Source of the DNA: an uncultured Clostridia bacterium
Lineage (GTDB): Bacteria > Bacillota > Clostridia > Oscillospirales > Ruminococcaceae
Assembly (NCBI GenBank): GCA_945876755.1
Contig: CAMCPM010000002.1
Location: 1-64,000, forward strand
DNA: 64,000 nt
Direction: 5' to 3'
Below, piece after piece: positions 19,148-27,736 of the stretch. The notes beneath the pieces are model-generated. The model was not told the DNA's origin. It saw only the letters and a list, made by a program, of their open reading frames with translations, and searched no databases. The translations under genes and the position numbers were made by a program. Within the stretch, counting starts at the first letter, position 1, and each line of letters begins with the position of its first letter.

Positions 19148-20233
19148 TTAGAACTTAACAGGATTTGCCGAAAGGTACTTTTTAACCATAAGCGCGATCT
19201 TAAACACGATTGCGTGGTCAAATTCTCTCAGGTCAAGACCTGTGAGCTTCTTTATCTTTTCAAGTCTGTAAACAAGGGTATTTCTGTGTACGAAAAGCTT
19301 TCTCGAGGTTTCGGAAACGTTAAGGTTATTCTCAAAGAAACGCTGGATGGTGAACAGTGTTTCGTGGTCGAGGGACTCGATGGAGCCTTTCTTGAACACT
19401 TCCTGAAGGAAGGTTTCGCAAAGTGTGGTCGGAAGGTGGTAGATGAGTCTTGCGATACCAAGATTATCGTAGGAAACGATGACCTTGTCGGTATCGAATA
19501 CCTTGCCGACTTCAAGGGCGATCTGAGCTTCCTTAAAGGAGCGTGCAAGATCCTTGATGCCTGTAACAACTGTACCGATTCCCACATTGACTCTTGTATA
19601 GAACTCGCTGGAGAGGGTATCGGAAATTGAACGTGCAAGCTTTTCAAGGTCCTTGGATTCAACGTTGTTCTTTATCTCCTTAACGAGGACAATATCGGAT
19701 TCTGTAATATTGAGGACGAAATCCTTTGCCTTATCGGGGAAGAGATTCTGGATAACGTCAAATGCGGAGACATCGTTTGAAGAGATGATCCTGATAAGAA
19801 GAACAACACGGCTCACGTCGTTATTAAAGTGAAGCTCCCGTGCTTTTACGACGATATCGCCGGGCAGGACGTTATCAAGCACTACGTTCTTGATAAAGTT
19901 TGTTCTGTCGTATTTTTCGTCATAATACTGTTTAATGGAAGAAAGGGTAATGGACATTATATTGGCATATTTAGCCGCATTCTCGTCTGTACCCTCTACA
20001 AACACTGCATAATCCGGCTTGATGTGAGAGCCGAAGGGCTTGTATGTATAGCCGTCCCGTACAAAAATGTCGTGTGAATCGCTCAAATCAAGCGAAACGA
20101 ACTCATTTGTTGTGCCGATCTTGGAAAGCTCACTGCAAGCGATAATAGTAGCGGTAGAGTCCACAACGCCGATAATGCAATCCATCGCATCTCTCATCTG
20201 GTGAATTAACCCTTGGAACAGTCTGTTTGACAT
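19148..20233 (-). CDS. PucR/CdaR-type transcriptional regulator
   Basis: 361 residues from the ATG at 20233; an ATG at 20245 is in frame but sits directly against GAAAGG, leaving no spacer. The C-terminal end is the PucR-family helix-turn-helix (NVSETSRKLFVHRNTLVYRLEKIKKLTGLDL). The N-terminal region (CIIGVVDSTATIIACSELSKIG) resembles a ligand-sensing domain and the middle a GGDEF-like fold (VGIGTVVTGIKDLARSFKEAQIALEVG) as in CdaR proteins. It is a one-gene transcript with its own promoter and terminator. The ligand and targets are unknown. Confidence 0.85.
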   Translation of the reverse strand: MSNRLFQGLIHQMRDAMDCIIGVVDSTATIIACSELSKIGTTNEFVSLDLSDSHDIFVRDGYTYKPFGSHIKPDYAVFVEGTDENAAKYANIMSITLSSIKQYYDEKYDRTNFIKNVVLDNVLPGDIVVKARELHFNNDVSRVVLLIRIISSNDVSAFDVIQNLFPDKAKDFVLNITESDIVLVKEIKNNVESKDLEKLARSISDTLSSEFYTRVNVGIGTVVTGIKDLARSFKEAQIALEVGKVFDTDKVIVSYDNLGIARLIYHLPTTLCETFLQEVFKKGSIESLDHETLFTIQRFFENNLNVSETSRKLFVHRNTLVYRLEKIKKLTGLDLREFDHAIVFKIALMVKKYLSANPVKF

Positions 20234-20344
20234 TTTGACGGTCATCCTTTCATTTTAGCCTTAGCACAATCGGTACTTGCCGAAAAGGCGCGCAAGCGTT
20301 TGAAAACCATATTTATTGGTTAAATACGTTGCTCATATAAAATT

Positions 20345-20373
20345 ATTATACACAATTTTTGTTGACTTTGCAA
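20345..20373 (-). promoter_or_regulatory. Sigma-A-type promoter of the PucR/CdaR-like gene
   Basis: On the minus strand TTGCAA (20373-20368) and TATAAT (20350-20345) are 17 bp apart. The leader to the start codon is about 105 nt long. Confidence 0.65.
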
Positions 20374-20502
20374 GTGTTTTTTGTAATTTTCTCTAAAAAA
20401 AAGCAACAAAATTTTATGCTTTGGCATTTTCACAAATACATATGATATTTTAACATACTTTTTGTGCATTTGTGTGAATTTTTTATTAATTTCACAAAAT
20501 GT

Positions 20503-21297
20503 TTATTTTTGTATGCTTATTTTTCCTGTTTTTGCTTTTCGCACAATTAAAATAATACCTGCAGCAAAAACGAAAACGCTTATCCACTGAGATGTGGAAA
20601 TTCCCATTGCTTTTCCGCGTATTATATCGCCTCGGAAAAATTCCAGCGTAAATCGCATTGCGGCATAGCAGGCGAGGTAAAATCCCGAAAGGCTGAGACG
20701 GGGGATATTCCTCACAAAAAGCAGTGTTAGAAGTACAAACAGCAGAAAATTCCCGGACGCTTCTATAAGCTGGACAGGCAGCAAAGGTATTCCGTTCGGC
20801 GCTCCAAGCGATTTTTTAAAGGTTACGGAAAATATGCCGTCATACTCCATTCCGTAACAGCAGCCTGCACAGAAGCAGCCTATTCTTCCAAAGGCGTGGA
20901 AAAGCGGTACTGTCGGGATAACCGTTTCGACTGAATCCTCAAACGGAATTTTAAAGTGCTTGCAGTATCTTAGTGCTCCGAGAAAAGCGCCGATGAGTCC
21001 GCCGTAAAAAACCAGACCGCCTGACATCAGAAGCTGTACCCAGTATTTCAGATTTTCCGTAAAGCTTTTATCTGTGAGCCAATAGACGTCCACGCTGATA
21101 ATCAGATAAAGCAATTTTGCTCCGATAAGGCAGCCTATTCCGGCATAAAGCAGCATATAGAAAATATCCTCGGCAGAGACGTTTTTTCTGACACGTGCAA
21201 ATGCTGCCGAAACTGCGCACATTGCTGCTGCTCCGAGAAAAGCCATAACGGCGTACATCGGCACGGTTTTGCCGAATATTTCAATAAACGGGAGCAT
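20503..21297 (-). CDS. lgt: Prolipoprotein diacylglyceryl transferase
   Basis: 264 residues from the ATG at 21297 (GAAAGGAATAAT upstream; the frame is open to 21333 without a ribosome site). It is a multipass membrane enzyme; the Lgt signature is the variant HAFGRIGCFCAGCCYGMEYD, in which the conserved Arg is retained and the usual GRxGNF reads GRIGCF, a form I recall in Clostridia. YGGLIGAFLGA supplies the other family motif. It transfers diacylglycerol from phosphatidylglycerol to the lipobox Cys, the first step for the several lipoproteins encoded in this window. Confidence 0.9.
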   Translation of the reverse strand: MLPFIEIFGKTVPMYAVMAFLGAAAMCAVSAAFARVRKNVSAEDIFYMLLYAGIGCLIGAKLLYLIISVDVYWLTDKSFTENLKYWVQLLMSGGLVFYGGLIGAFLGALRYCKHFKIPFEDSVETVIPTVPLFHAFGRIGCFCAGCCYGMEYDGIFSVTFKKSLGAPNGIPLLPVQLIEASGNFLLFVLLTLLFVRNIPRLSLSGFYLACYAAMRFTLEFFRGDIIRGKAMGISTSQWISVFVFAAGIILIVRKAKTGKISIQK

Positions 21298-21314
21298 ATT
21301 ATTCCTTTCATGAA

Positions 21315-21348
21315 AAATGCTGCCCTGCCTCACGGCAAGACAGCATTT
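21315..21348. terminator. Hairpin terminator between the DUF4190-type gene and lgt
   Basis: AAATGCTG (21315-21322) pairs with CAGCATTT (21341-21348), with an inner GCC/GGC pairing. T runs follow on both strands; on the minus strand it lies just upstream of the lgt ribosome site, so it probably ends the small upstream gene. Confidence 0.65.
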
Positions 21349-21369
21349 GTTTTTTGTTTAATATATCGT

Positions 21370-21669
21370 TCAGCTAAGTTCGCTTGCAGTAGCAGCACCA
21401 ATGCAAAATACACAAGCCATGAAAGTGATACCGCAGAGAACTGTACCAATAATACCGAGTACAAGGCCTGCTTTCTGTATACCGCCGTCAAATCCCTGCT
21501 TCTTAGAGTTAACAGCAAGAACGATTGAAACGATAGCTAAAATAAGTCCAATAATCGGCAAAACGAAAGCAATTGAATTTGAAAAAATTAAAATCGACGA
21601 TACAAAAATCAAAACCAATGAAAGGATACCACAAACCAAAGAACCAATTGCTAAATTTTTACCTGGCAT
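21370..21669 (-). CDS. DUF4190-type small membrane protein
   Basis: 99 residues from the ATG at 21669 (GGAGG, 7 nt spacer). Two hydrophobic hairpin helices are separated by a short Ser/Lys turn, with the pattern AIGSLVCGILSLVLIF then GLILAIVSIVLAVNSKKQG and a final helix QKAGLVLGIIGTVLCG. This Gly/Ser-studded repeat of LxLGIIsL is the DUF4190 pattern. Function of the family is unknown. It has its own promoter and terminator. Confidence 0.8.
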   Translation of the reverse strand: MPGKNLAIGSLVCGILSLVLIFVSSILIFSNSIAFVLPIIGLILAIVSIVLAVNSKKQGFDGGIQKAGLVLGIIGTVLCGITFMACVFCIGAATASELS

Positions 21670-21701
21670 AAAAAAACCTCCAATAATCATAATACTGTAT
21701 C

Positions 21702-21730
21702 ATTATACCTCATATTTCCTCATTTGTCAA
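21702..21730 (-). promoter_or_regulatory. Sigma-A-type promoter of the DUF4190-type gene
   Basis: On the minus strand consensus TTGACA (21730-21725), 17-bp spacer, TATAAT (21707-21702). Confidence 0.8.
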
Positions 21731-21798
21731 CATTTTTTGACGATATTCTGCAAGAAAAAGCTGCTGAAAAATTAATTGCATAAAATTTGCAAAACCAC

Positions 21799-21827
21799 TT
21801 GACAAATTTTAAATTATGATATATTAT
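21799..21827 (+). promoter_or_regulatory. Sigma-A-type promoter of the GntR-ABC operon
   Basis: TTGACA (21799-21804), a 17-bp spacer and TATTAT (21822-21827), 41 bp before the GntR start codon. Confidence 0.75.
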
Positions 21828-21848
21828 TGTATTAAGCTAATAATACAA
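21827..21848 (+). promoter_or_regulatory. Probable GntR operator
   Basis: A perfect 8-bp inverted repeat, TTGTATTA (21827-21834) and TAATACAA (21841-21848), with a 6-bp spacer, begins on the last base of the -10 box and covers the expected transcription start. GntR/YtrA regulators bind such GTAT...ATAC repeats, so autorepression of the operon is likely (inference). Confidence 0.65.
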
Positions 21849-21867
21849 AATGAAAGGAGAATACCGA

Positions 21868-22227
21868 ATGCCATGGAATTTTAACTCGTCATCACCGATC
21901 TATATTCAGATAATCGAACATATAAAGCTGAGTATTGCTGTGGGCGAATATAAGGCAGGGGACAAGCTTTTGTCGGTGCGGGAGCTTGCCGCCGAGGCGG
22001 AGGTCAACCCGAATACCATGCAGAAGGCTCTTTCCGAGCTGGAACGGGACGGATTGCTTTATACTCAGCGAACGGCAGGGCGGTTTATTACCGAGGATAC
22101 TGCGGCTATTGCAAACCTTAGGGAACAGCTTGCAGGGGAGCAGCTTGATATGTTCCTGAAAAAGATGCGTCAGCTTGGATATTCGCCCGACGAGGCGCTG
22201 GCACTTCTGAAAAATCATATAGGATAA
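21868..22227 (+). CDS. GntR-family transcriptional regulator, YtrA subgroup
   Basis: 119 residues from the ATG at 21868 (AAAGGAGA upstream). The N-terminal winged helix carries the GntR pattern PIYIQIIEHIKLSIAVGEYK, then KLLSVRELAAEAEVNPNTMQKALSELERDG. The C-terminal part is only a short helical tail, with no FCD or UTRA ligand domain, which defines the YtrA subgroup. These regulators usually repress the ABC transporter genes that follow, as here, and respond to cell-wall stress or unknown effectors. Confidence 0.92.
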   Translation: MPWNFNSSSPIYIQIIEHIKLSIAVGEYKAGDKLLSVRELAAEAEVNPNTMQKALSELERDGLLYTQRTAGRFITEDTAAIANLREQLAGEQLDMFLKKMRQLGYSPDEALALLKNHIG

Positions 22228-22243
22228 AACAAGGGGGTAAATT

Positions 22244-22936
22244 ATGCTTCTCGAATGTAAAAATCTGTGCAAAAGCTATGGCACGAAAATTGCACTCAAT
22301 AACGTTAATCTCAATATCGAACGGGGCAGGATAATCGGTTTGTTGGGTCCGAACGGCAGCGGAAAGACTACGCTTATCAAGATACTCAGCGGCATACTTA
22401 CCGCAAGCAGCGGCGAGGCGCTTATTTCCGGAAATCCTATTGGTATTGAGACAAAAAAGATAGTTTCCTATCTTCCCGAAAGGACATATCTCAGCGAGTG
22501 GATGACCGTTAGGCAGGCAGTTAATTTTTTCAAGGATTTCTATGATGATTTCAGTGAGGAGACTGCTTACGATATGCTTGAACGGCTTAATATCAGTCCT
22601 GCTGACAGTCTGAAAACCATGTCAAAGGGTACAAAGGAAAAGGTTCAGCTTATTCTTGTCATGAGCCGTCATGCGGAGCTTTTTCTGCTTGACGAGCCTA
22701 TCGGCGGCGTTGACCCGGCGGCAAGAGATTATATACTGAAAACTATCCTTACCAACTATAATGAAAACGCCTCGGTTATAATTTCAACTCATCTTATCAG
22801 CGATGTTGAGAATATTCTGGACGAAGTTGTTTTTCTCAAATACGGCTGTCTTATGCTGCACAAAACAGTTGACGAGATACGCGAGGAAAACGGCAAATCG
22901 GTCGACGCACTTTTCAGGGAGGTATTCGCATGCTAA
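22244..22936 (+). CDS. ABC transporter ATP-binding protein
   Basis: 230 residues. Walker A LLGPNGSGKTTLIKIL, Walker B LFLLDEPIGGVD and the switch His in ISTHLI are clear; the signature motif is degenerate (MSKGTKEKVQL in place of LSGGQ), common in exporters of the YtrB/EcsA kind. It overlaps the permease gene by 7 bp. With the GntR repressor it makes a regulator-ATPase-permease operon. Confidence 0.92.
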   Translation: MLLECKNLCKSYGTKIALNNVNLNIERGRIIGLLGPNGSGKTTLIKILSGILTASSGEALISGNPIGIETKKIVSYLPERTYLSEWMTVRQAVNFFKDFYDDFSEETAYDMLERLNISPADSLKTMSKGTKEKVQLILVMSRHAELFLLDEPIGGVDPAARDYILKTILTNYNENASVIISTHLISDVENILDEVVFLKYGCLMLHKTVDEIREENGKSVDALFREVFAC

Positions 22937-23769
22937 GAAAGCTTATCAAATATGAGATACTTGCAGACTATAAAAAATACGGCGCAACGTTTGCGGCAAT
23001 GCTGCTGGTAAGCTGTCTGCTGCTTTTTTTCGACAAGATGACCTCGTGGATAAACAATAATCTGTTTATGAAGCTGATAACCGGGGTGCTCGGTGCACTG
23101 TTTATGGCGCTTGTGGTAGTGGTATGTTCGATGGTAATGGTTTTTGCTACGATGCGTTTTTACAAGAACCTTGTCCGTGACGAGGGTTATCTTATGCATA
23201 CTCTGCCGGTTCCTACATGGATGCTTATCGTTTCAAAGCTTATTGCTGTTTACATATGGACTATTCTGGTTGCTTTTGCAGTCGGTATATGCTCGGGAAT
23301 TGCTTTTGGAGAACCGTTCTGGCTGTTTGAAATGATAGGCAGCATTCCGGAAGTCATTACTGAAGCGAGAGAAATTTTTGGAGACGGCGGTTATAACCAA
23401 TTAAGAACGTTTATAATTTATATGGGCATTTTCTTTGTGCTTTTACCTGCAATGGGTATGCTGCATATATATTTCAGCTTTGCGCTGGGCAACCTTTTCA
23501 ACAGGCACAAGCTGGGAATGTCCGTACTGATGTTTTTTGTGGTATATATTGCCGAGCAGATAATTTCTTCGGTATTTATGATGTTCGTTTCTTCGGACAT
23601 AATGCGCTCCGTGATGGATAGTCAGACAAGCACAGCTATTCCCGATGAAAGGATGTTCGGGTACATGAATGAGGCTATGCTGGTTTCCATTATCTTCTCT
23701 GTTATTTTCTCTGTGGGTTATTATATTGCTGCCGAGAGGATATTTGCTAAGAAGCTGAATCTGGAATAA
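22930..23769 (+). CDS. ABC transporter permease (ABC-2-like)
   Basis: 279 residues with six likely membrane segments (about 20-40, 50-78, 98-122, 155-178, 190-212, 250-272). After the second helix the sequence FATMRFYKNLVRDEGYLMHTLPVPTWMLIVSKL is the motif seen in this clostridial permease group. It is presumably the membrane half of the exporter driven by the preceding ATPase. Substrate is unknown; YtrA-type operons often respond to cell-envelope drugs. Confidence 0.85.
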   Translation: MLRKLIKYEILADYKKYGATFAAMLLVSCLLLFFDKMTSWINNNLFMKLITGVLGALFMALVVVVCSMVMVFATMRFYKNLVRDEGYLMHTLPVPTWMLIVSKLIAVYIWTILVAFAVGICSGIAFGEPFWLFEMIGSIPEVITEAREIFGDGGYNQLRTFIIYMGIFFVLLPAMGMLHIYFSFALGNLFNRHKLGMSVLMFFVVYIAEQIISSVFMMFVSSDIMRSVMDSQTSTAIPDERMFGYMNEAMLVSIIFSVIFSVGYYIAAERIFAKKLNLE

Positions 23770-23796
23770 CATTTGTTTTAGTTGTAATAAAAAATC

Positions 23797-23835
23797 AAGG
23801 GTATCAAGCTTTATTGCTTGGTACCCTTAAATATT
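23797..23835. terminator. Bidirectional intrinsic terminator
   Basis: AAGGGTATCAAGC (23797-23809) pairs with 23816-23828 (one mismatch) around a 6-nt loop. On the minus strand it is followed by GATTTTTTATT and ends the purine operon after purD; on the plus strand it follows the ABC permease. Confidence 0.8.
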
Positions 23836-23836
23836 T

Positions 23837-25114
23837 TTACTTTGCCGAAAGAGCGCGCTGTCCGATATCGGTTCTGTAATGCGCATTCTCGAAGCTTATT
23901 TTCTTTACTGCTGCATAGGACTTGTCAAGCGCTGCTTGCAATGTCTCGCCTGTTGCTGTTACGCCGAGGACACGTCCGCCATTGGTAAGGAATTTTCCGT
24001 CTGTGTACTTCGTTCCTGCGTGGTAGACGAAAACGCCGTCAACCTGACCGTTATCGTCCATGCCGTGCATTTCAAGTCCCTTGGGGTAGCTCTGAGGATA
24101 TCCGCCGCTTGCCATTACAACGCATGAGCAGCATTCGTTTTTCCACTTGATGTCGATATCAGCAAGTGTTCCGTTGTAGACTGCTTCAAAGATGTCCACA
24201 AGGTCTGTATCGAGAAGCGGAAGGACTACCTGAGTTTCCGGGTCGCCGAAGCGGCAGTTGTACTCAATGACTTTTACGCCCTTTGGAGTAACCATAAGAC
24301 CGAAGTAGAGGCAGCCCTTGAATGTTCTGCCCTCGGCTTTCATTGCCTTTATTGTAGGCAGGAAGATGTTCTCCATGCACTCTTTGGCAACTGCTTCGGT
24401 ATAGAACGGATTGGGAGCTATCGTTCCCATGCCGCCTGTGTTAAGTCCCTTGTCGCCGTCAAGGGCGCGCTTGTGGTCCATTGAGGATATCATTGGCACA
24501 ACAATTTTTCCGTCGGTAAAGGAAAGTACCGATACCTCGGGGCCTGTGAGGAATTCCTCGATGACAACTGTCGAGCTGCTTTCGCCGAACTGCTTGCCGT
24601 CTATCATCGACTTTACTGCTTCAATGGCTTCTTCCTCATTCTGAGCAATTATAACGCCCTTTCCGAGAGCAAGACCGTCAGCCTTGATTACGGCAGGATA
24701 GCTGTTCTCGGATTTAAGGTATGCTATTGCAGACTCGCTGTCGGAGAAAATCTCGTACTTTGCTGTTGGGATATTGTACTTTTTCATCAGGTCTTTTGAG
24801 AAAACCTTGCTGCCCTCGATTATTGCGGCAGCTTTGTCGGGACCGAAGGTCATAAAGCCCTCTGCGTTCAGAGCGTCTACCATACCAAGTACAAGGGGGT
24901 CGTCGGGAGCGACTACTACCATATCTACTGCAAGCTTTTTCGCAAGAGCTACAACGCCGTCAATGTCTGTTGCGGCAACGTCAAAGCACTCGGCATAGCG
25001 GGAAATTCCGCCGTTTCCGGGAGTGCAGTAAAGCTTTTCAGTACGCTTGCTTTCGGCAAGCTTCATAATAATGGCGTGCTCGCGTCCGCCGCCGCCTACT
25101 ACTAATATTTTCAT
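23837..25114 (-). CDS. purD: Phosphoribosylamine-glycine ligase (GAR synthetase)
   Basis: 425 residues, full family length. It joins glycine to phosphoribosylamine with ATP, step 2 of purine synthesis. It begins MKILVVGGGGREHAI, contains the ATP-grasp region (KADGLALGKGVIIA) and the signature EYNCRFGDPETQVVLP. It is the last gene of the minus-strand purine cluster, 25 bp after a lipoprotein gene that, with a membrane protein gene, separates it from purH. Confidence 0.97.
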   Translation of the reverse strand: MKILVVGGGGREHAIIMKLAESKRTEKLYCTPGNGGISRYAECFDVAATDIDGVVALAKKLAVDMVVVAPDDPLVLGMVDALNAEGFMTFGPDKAAAIIEGSKVFSKDLMKKYNIPTAKYEIFSDSESAIAYLKSENSYPAVIKADGLALGKGVIIAQNEEEAIEAVKSMIDGKQFGESSSTVVIEEFLTGPEVSVLSFTDGKIVVPMISSMDHKRALDGDKGLNTGGMGTIAPNPFYTEAVAKECMENIFLPTIKAMKAEGRTFKGCLYFGLMVTPKGVKVIEYNCRFGDPETQVVLPLLDTDLVDIFEAVYNGTLADIDIKWKNECCSCVVMASGGYPQSYPKGLEMHGMDDNGQVDGVFVYHAGTKYTDGKFLTNGGRVLGVTATGETLQAALDKSYAAVKKISFENAHYRTDIGQRALSAK

Positions 25115-25138
25115 TTAAAAATCTCCTTAATCGTACTT

Positions 25139-25882
25139 TTATTCTGTAAATGTAAACGAATTAAGCACCGTTTCAAAATCGGCAAATCCCGAATCATAGC
25201 TTTCGACGCCTGCCGTATAGGTTATAACGTACTGCTTTGTTCCGTTATAGAACATATAAGCAGTCATTTTAAGTTCTGCGCCGAAAACAGCTGCATCAGT
25301 TGACATATTAATTTTGAGTGAATCATAGCCGTTGACTTTAACGATTTCGTAGCTCTCAAATATAAAGCCTGTCATATTGCTATACTGAGTTTTTACAGCT
25401 TCACCGAGCATTTCAAGCATTTCTTTGTCAAGGACACCAACATTGCCTACCTCTGTTATAACAACATTGAAATTCGTTCCTGATATTCCGGTGTGATAAA
25501 ACATTGCGTCACTCGCATTTTCCATATCTTCCGCTGTGAGGTCAATATCCTGTGCAGAATCGGTATTTTCAGCCCATTGTGCTACAAGACTGATATATTC
25601 TGATGCATCCATCCACGTTTCGGAATCAATAGACAAAGTATAACCATTACCTCGGAACACATTGGTTGAAGCAGCTTCTGTTTCCGTTTCGGTTTCAGTT
25701 GTTGTTTCTGCTTCGGTCGTTGTTTCAGATTCAGTCTCGGCAGAAGTTTCCGCTTCTGTAATTTCGGCAGCAGCTTCGGCTGTTGTTTCTGCTGTTGTTT
25801 CCTCGGGAGAGGTACTGCTTCCGCAGGCTGAAAAAGCTGTAATGATAAGCACCGACATTGCGGCAATAAGTAGTTTCTTCAT
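25139..25882 (-). CDS. Lipoprotein of unknown function inside the purine cluster
   Basis: 247 residues from the ATG at 25882, which has a proper spacer after AAAGGA (the ATG at 25891 does not). Lipobox FSAC is followed by a Thr/Glu linker (about residues 25-75) and a globular domain of about 165 residues with GNGYTLSIDSETWMD near its start and YVITYTAGVE near its end. The pattern resembles PsbP/DUF1795-like lipoproteins of Clostridia, but I do not claim the family. Why it lies between purH and purD is unclear; it may have its own promoter. Confidence 0.7.
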   Translation of the reverse strand: MKKLLIAAMSVLIITAFSACGSSTSPEETTAETTAEAAAEITEAETSAETESETTTEAETTTETETETEAASTNVFRGNGYTLSIDSETWMDASEYISLVAQWAENTDSAQDIDLTAEDMENASDAMFYHTGISGTNFNVVITEVGNVGVLDKEMLEMLGEAVKTQYSNMTGFIFESYEIVKVNGYDSLKINMSTDAAVFGAELKMTAYMFYNGTKQYVITYTAGVESYDSGFADFETVLNSFTFTE

Positions 25883-25901
25883 TATGTTCATTCCTTTATA
25901 T

Positions 25902-26399
25902 TTATTCTTGCGTTAATTCGGCTTTACCGTTTTTGTCCTGCTTTTTTGCATATGCGTAAACCGCCGACGCGGCAATCGTAATTATTGCACCTGCGTAAAG
26001 CAGATACGACAAAAATGCAGCCGCTTGGTTGTAAGCACTCATGCGAGCAAAAGCGTCTGATCCGCGCAAACGAGCGATTATCTGAAGCTGCATAACATTA
26101 AGATAAGTTACAGCAACAGGCAGCAGACCCGTAGTGACCGCCGACATAATAATTGGCGAATAAACGCACTTGCCGTTACAGATAAGCACATTTGCCGCAG
26201 TCAGCAGCAGGTTTGCCGCACACATGGCAATGACTGCCCATGACGAAGCTTTCTTGGTATCTTCGATTATACTTGTCGGAATACCGAAAAGCGCCAGTAA
26301 ATTATCCTGAAAAATGCTTGCCGTAAGCGAAAACACCGCCCATGCAATAAGCAATACCTGCGAAACTATCGCCGCTGTTCTGGCCGATTTCGGAGTCAT
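25902..26399 (-). CDS. Four-helix membrane protein of unknown function
   Basis: 165 residues from the ATG at 26399 (GAAAGGGG upstream). Four membrane helices are expected (about residues 10-32, 45-68, 78-100 and 125-148), with a basic C-terminus (KKQDKNGK). No recognised family. It lies 96 bp after purH, beyond a hairpin, and 19 bp before the lipoprotein gene, so the two may form their own small unit embedded in the purine cluster. Confidence 0.6.
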   Translation of the reverse strand: MTPKSARTAAIVSQVLLIAWAVFSLTASIFQDNLLALFGIPTSIIEDTKKASSWAVIAMCAANLLLTAANVLICNGKCVYSPIIMSAVTTGLLPVAVTYLNVMQLQIIARLRGSDAFARMSAYNQAAAFLSYLLYAGAIITIAASAVYAYAKKQDKNGKAELTQE

Positions 26400-26435
26400 T
26401 GCCGTTACCCCTTTCAAATGTATAACCGTATGTTA

Positions 26436-26458
26436 AGGGCGGATATAAGCTCCGCCCT
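26436..26458 (-). terminator. Hairpin after purH, possible weak terminator
   Basis: AGGGCGGA (26436-26443) and TCCGCCCT (26451-26458) form an 8-bp stem with a 7-nt loop in the gap between purH and the membrane protein gene. There is no strong T run on the minus strand, so it may be a processing or stability element instead. Confidence 0.4.
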
Positions 26459-26494
26459 GTTTGCCAAATCAATTCCGCATTCCGAATTAATAAA

Positions 26495-27676
26495 TCAGTG
26501 GTGGAACAGACGAATTCCCGTAAATGCCATTGCAATGTTGTATTTGTTGCAGGTCTCGATAACGTTGTCGTCACGGATAGAGCCGCCGGGCTGTGCGATG
26601 TACTCAACGCCGGACTTATGCGCACGCTCGATGTTGTCGCCGAAGGGGAAGAATGCGTCCGAACCGAGACACACGTTTGTATTCTTTGCAAGCCATGCTT
26701 TCTTTTCCTCACGGGTGAAAACCTCGGGCTTTCTTGTGAATACTTTTTCCCACTCGCCGTCGCGGAGAACGTCCTCGTACTCGTCGCCGATGTAAACATC
26801 AATTGCGTTGTCTCTGTCGGCACGTCTTACGTCGTCCTTAAAGGGAAGCTCCATAACCTTGGGACACTGTCTGAGCCACCAGTTGTCGGCTTTCTGTCCT
26901 GCAAGGCGTGTGCAGTGGATCCTGGACTGCTGACCTGCGCCGATACCGATAGCCTGACCGTCCTTGACGTAGCATACGGAGTTGGACTGGGTATATTTAA
27001 GGGTAATGAGCGAGATGATAAGGTCGCGCTTTTTATCGTCCGGAATGTTCTTGTTGTCGGTAACAACGTTTGCAAGGAGCTCATTGTTGATGTCAAGCTC
27101 GTTTCTGCCCTGCTCAAAGGTTACGCCGTAAACCTGCTTTGTTTCGATTTCGGCAGGAACATAGCTTTCGTTTATCTTGATGATGTTGTATGTGCCCTTT
27201 CTCTTGGATTTGAGAATTTCAAGCGCTTCATCGGTATATCCGGGAGCGATAACGCCGTCGGAAACCTCTCTCTGTATCATCTTTGCTGTGCAGGCGTCGC
27301 ACTCGTCGGAAAGCGCAATGAAGTCGCCGTAAGAAGACATTCTGTCTGCGCCTCTTGCTCTTGCGTATGCACAGGCGAGAGGGGAGAGTTCGCCAAGGTC
27401 ATCCACCCAGTAGATTTTTTTCAATGTATCGGAAAGAGGCTGACCTACTGCTGCGCCTGCGGGGGAAACGTGCTTGAAAGAGGTAGCTGCGCAAAGTCCT
27501 GTTGCCTTTTTGAGTTCCTTAACAAGCTGCCAGCCGTTGAAAGCATCGAGCAGGTTGATATAGCCGGGCTTGCCGTTGAGTACCTCGATGGGGAGCTCGC
27601 TGCCGTCTGCCATGAAAATTCTGGACGGCTTCTGATTGGGGTTGCATCCGTATTTAAGCTGCATTTCGTTTGACAT
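26495..27676 (-). CDS. purH: AICAR transformylase (PurH without its IMP cyclohydrolase domain)
   Basis: 393 residues. The formyltransferase core is complete: the catalytic Lys-His pair occurs in TSFKHVSPAG (canonical SFKHVNPAG), with SNSVCYVKDGQAIGIGAGQQSR and the terminal DNVIETCNKYNIAMAFTG. The N-terminal IMP cyclohydrolase domain of the usual 510-residue PurH is absent, its job being taken by the next upstream gene, a PurO-type cyclohydrolase. The enzyme uses 10-formyl-tetrahydrofolate to formylate AICAR, the penultimate step to IMP. A good AGGAGG site precedes the ATG. Confidence 0.93.
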   Translation of the reverse strand: MSNEMQLKYGCNPNQKPSRIFMADGSELPIEVLNGKPGYINLLDAFNGWQLVKELKKATGLCAATSFKHVSPAGAAVGQPLSDTLKKIYWVDDLGELSPLACAYARARGADRMSSYGDFIALSDECDACTAKMIQREVSDGVIAPGYTDEALEILKSKRKGTYNIIKINESYVPAEIETKQVYGVTFEQGRNELDINNELLANVVTDNKNIPDDKKRDLIISLITLKYTQSNSVCYVKDGQAIGIGAGQQSRIHCTRLAGQKADNWWLRQCPKVMELPFKDDVRRADRDNAIDVYIGDEYEDVLRDGEWEKVFTRKPEVFTREEKKAWLAKNTNVCLGSDAFFPFGDNIERAHKSGVEYIAQPGGSIRDDNVIETCNKYNIAMAFTGIRLFHH

Positions 27677-27736
27677 TTTTTATTCCTCCTGAAATGTTAT
27701 ATTATACATAGGCGAATATGGAATCCGCCTCTACAA

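Noticed and set aside
26498-27673. 391-codon plus-strand open frame opposite purH
   Set aside because: It is the antisense of a well-conserved purH. The protein is Cys/Val rich without a recognisable family, and no ribosome site is present.
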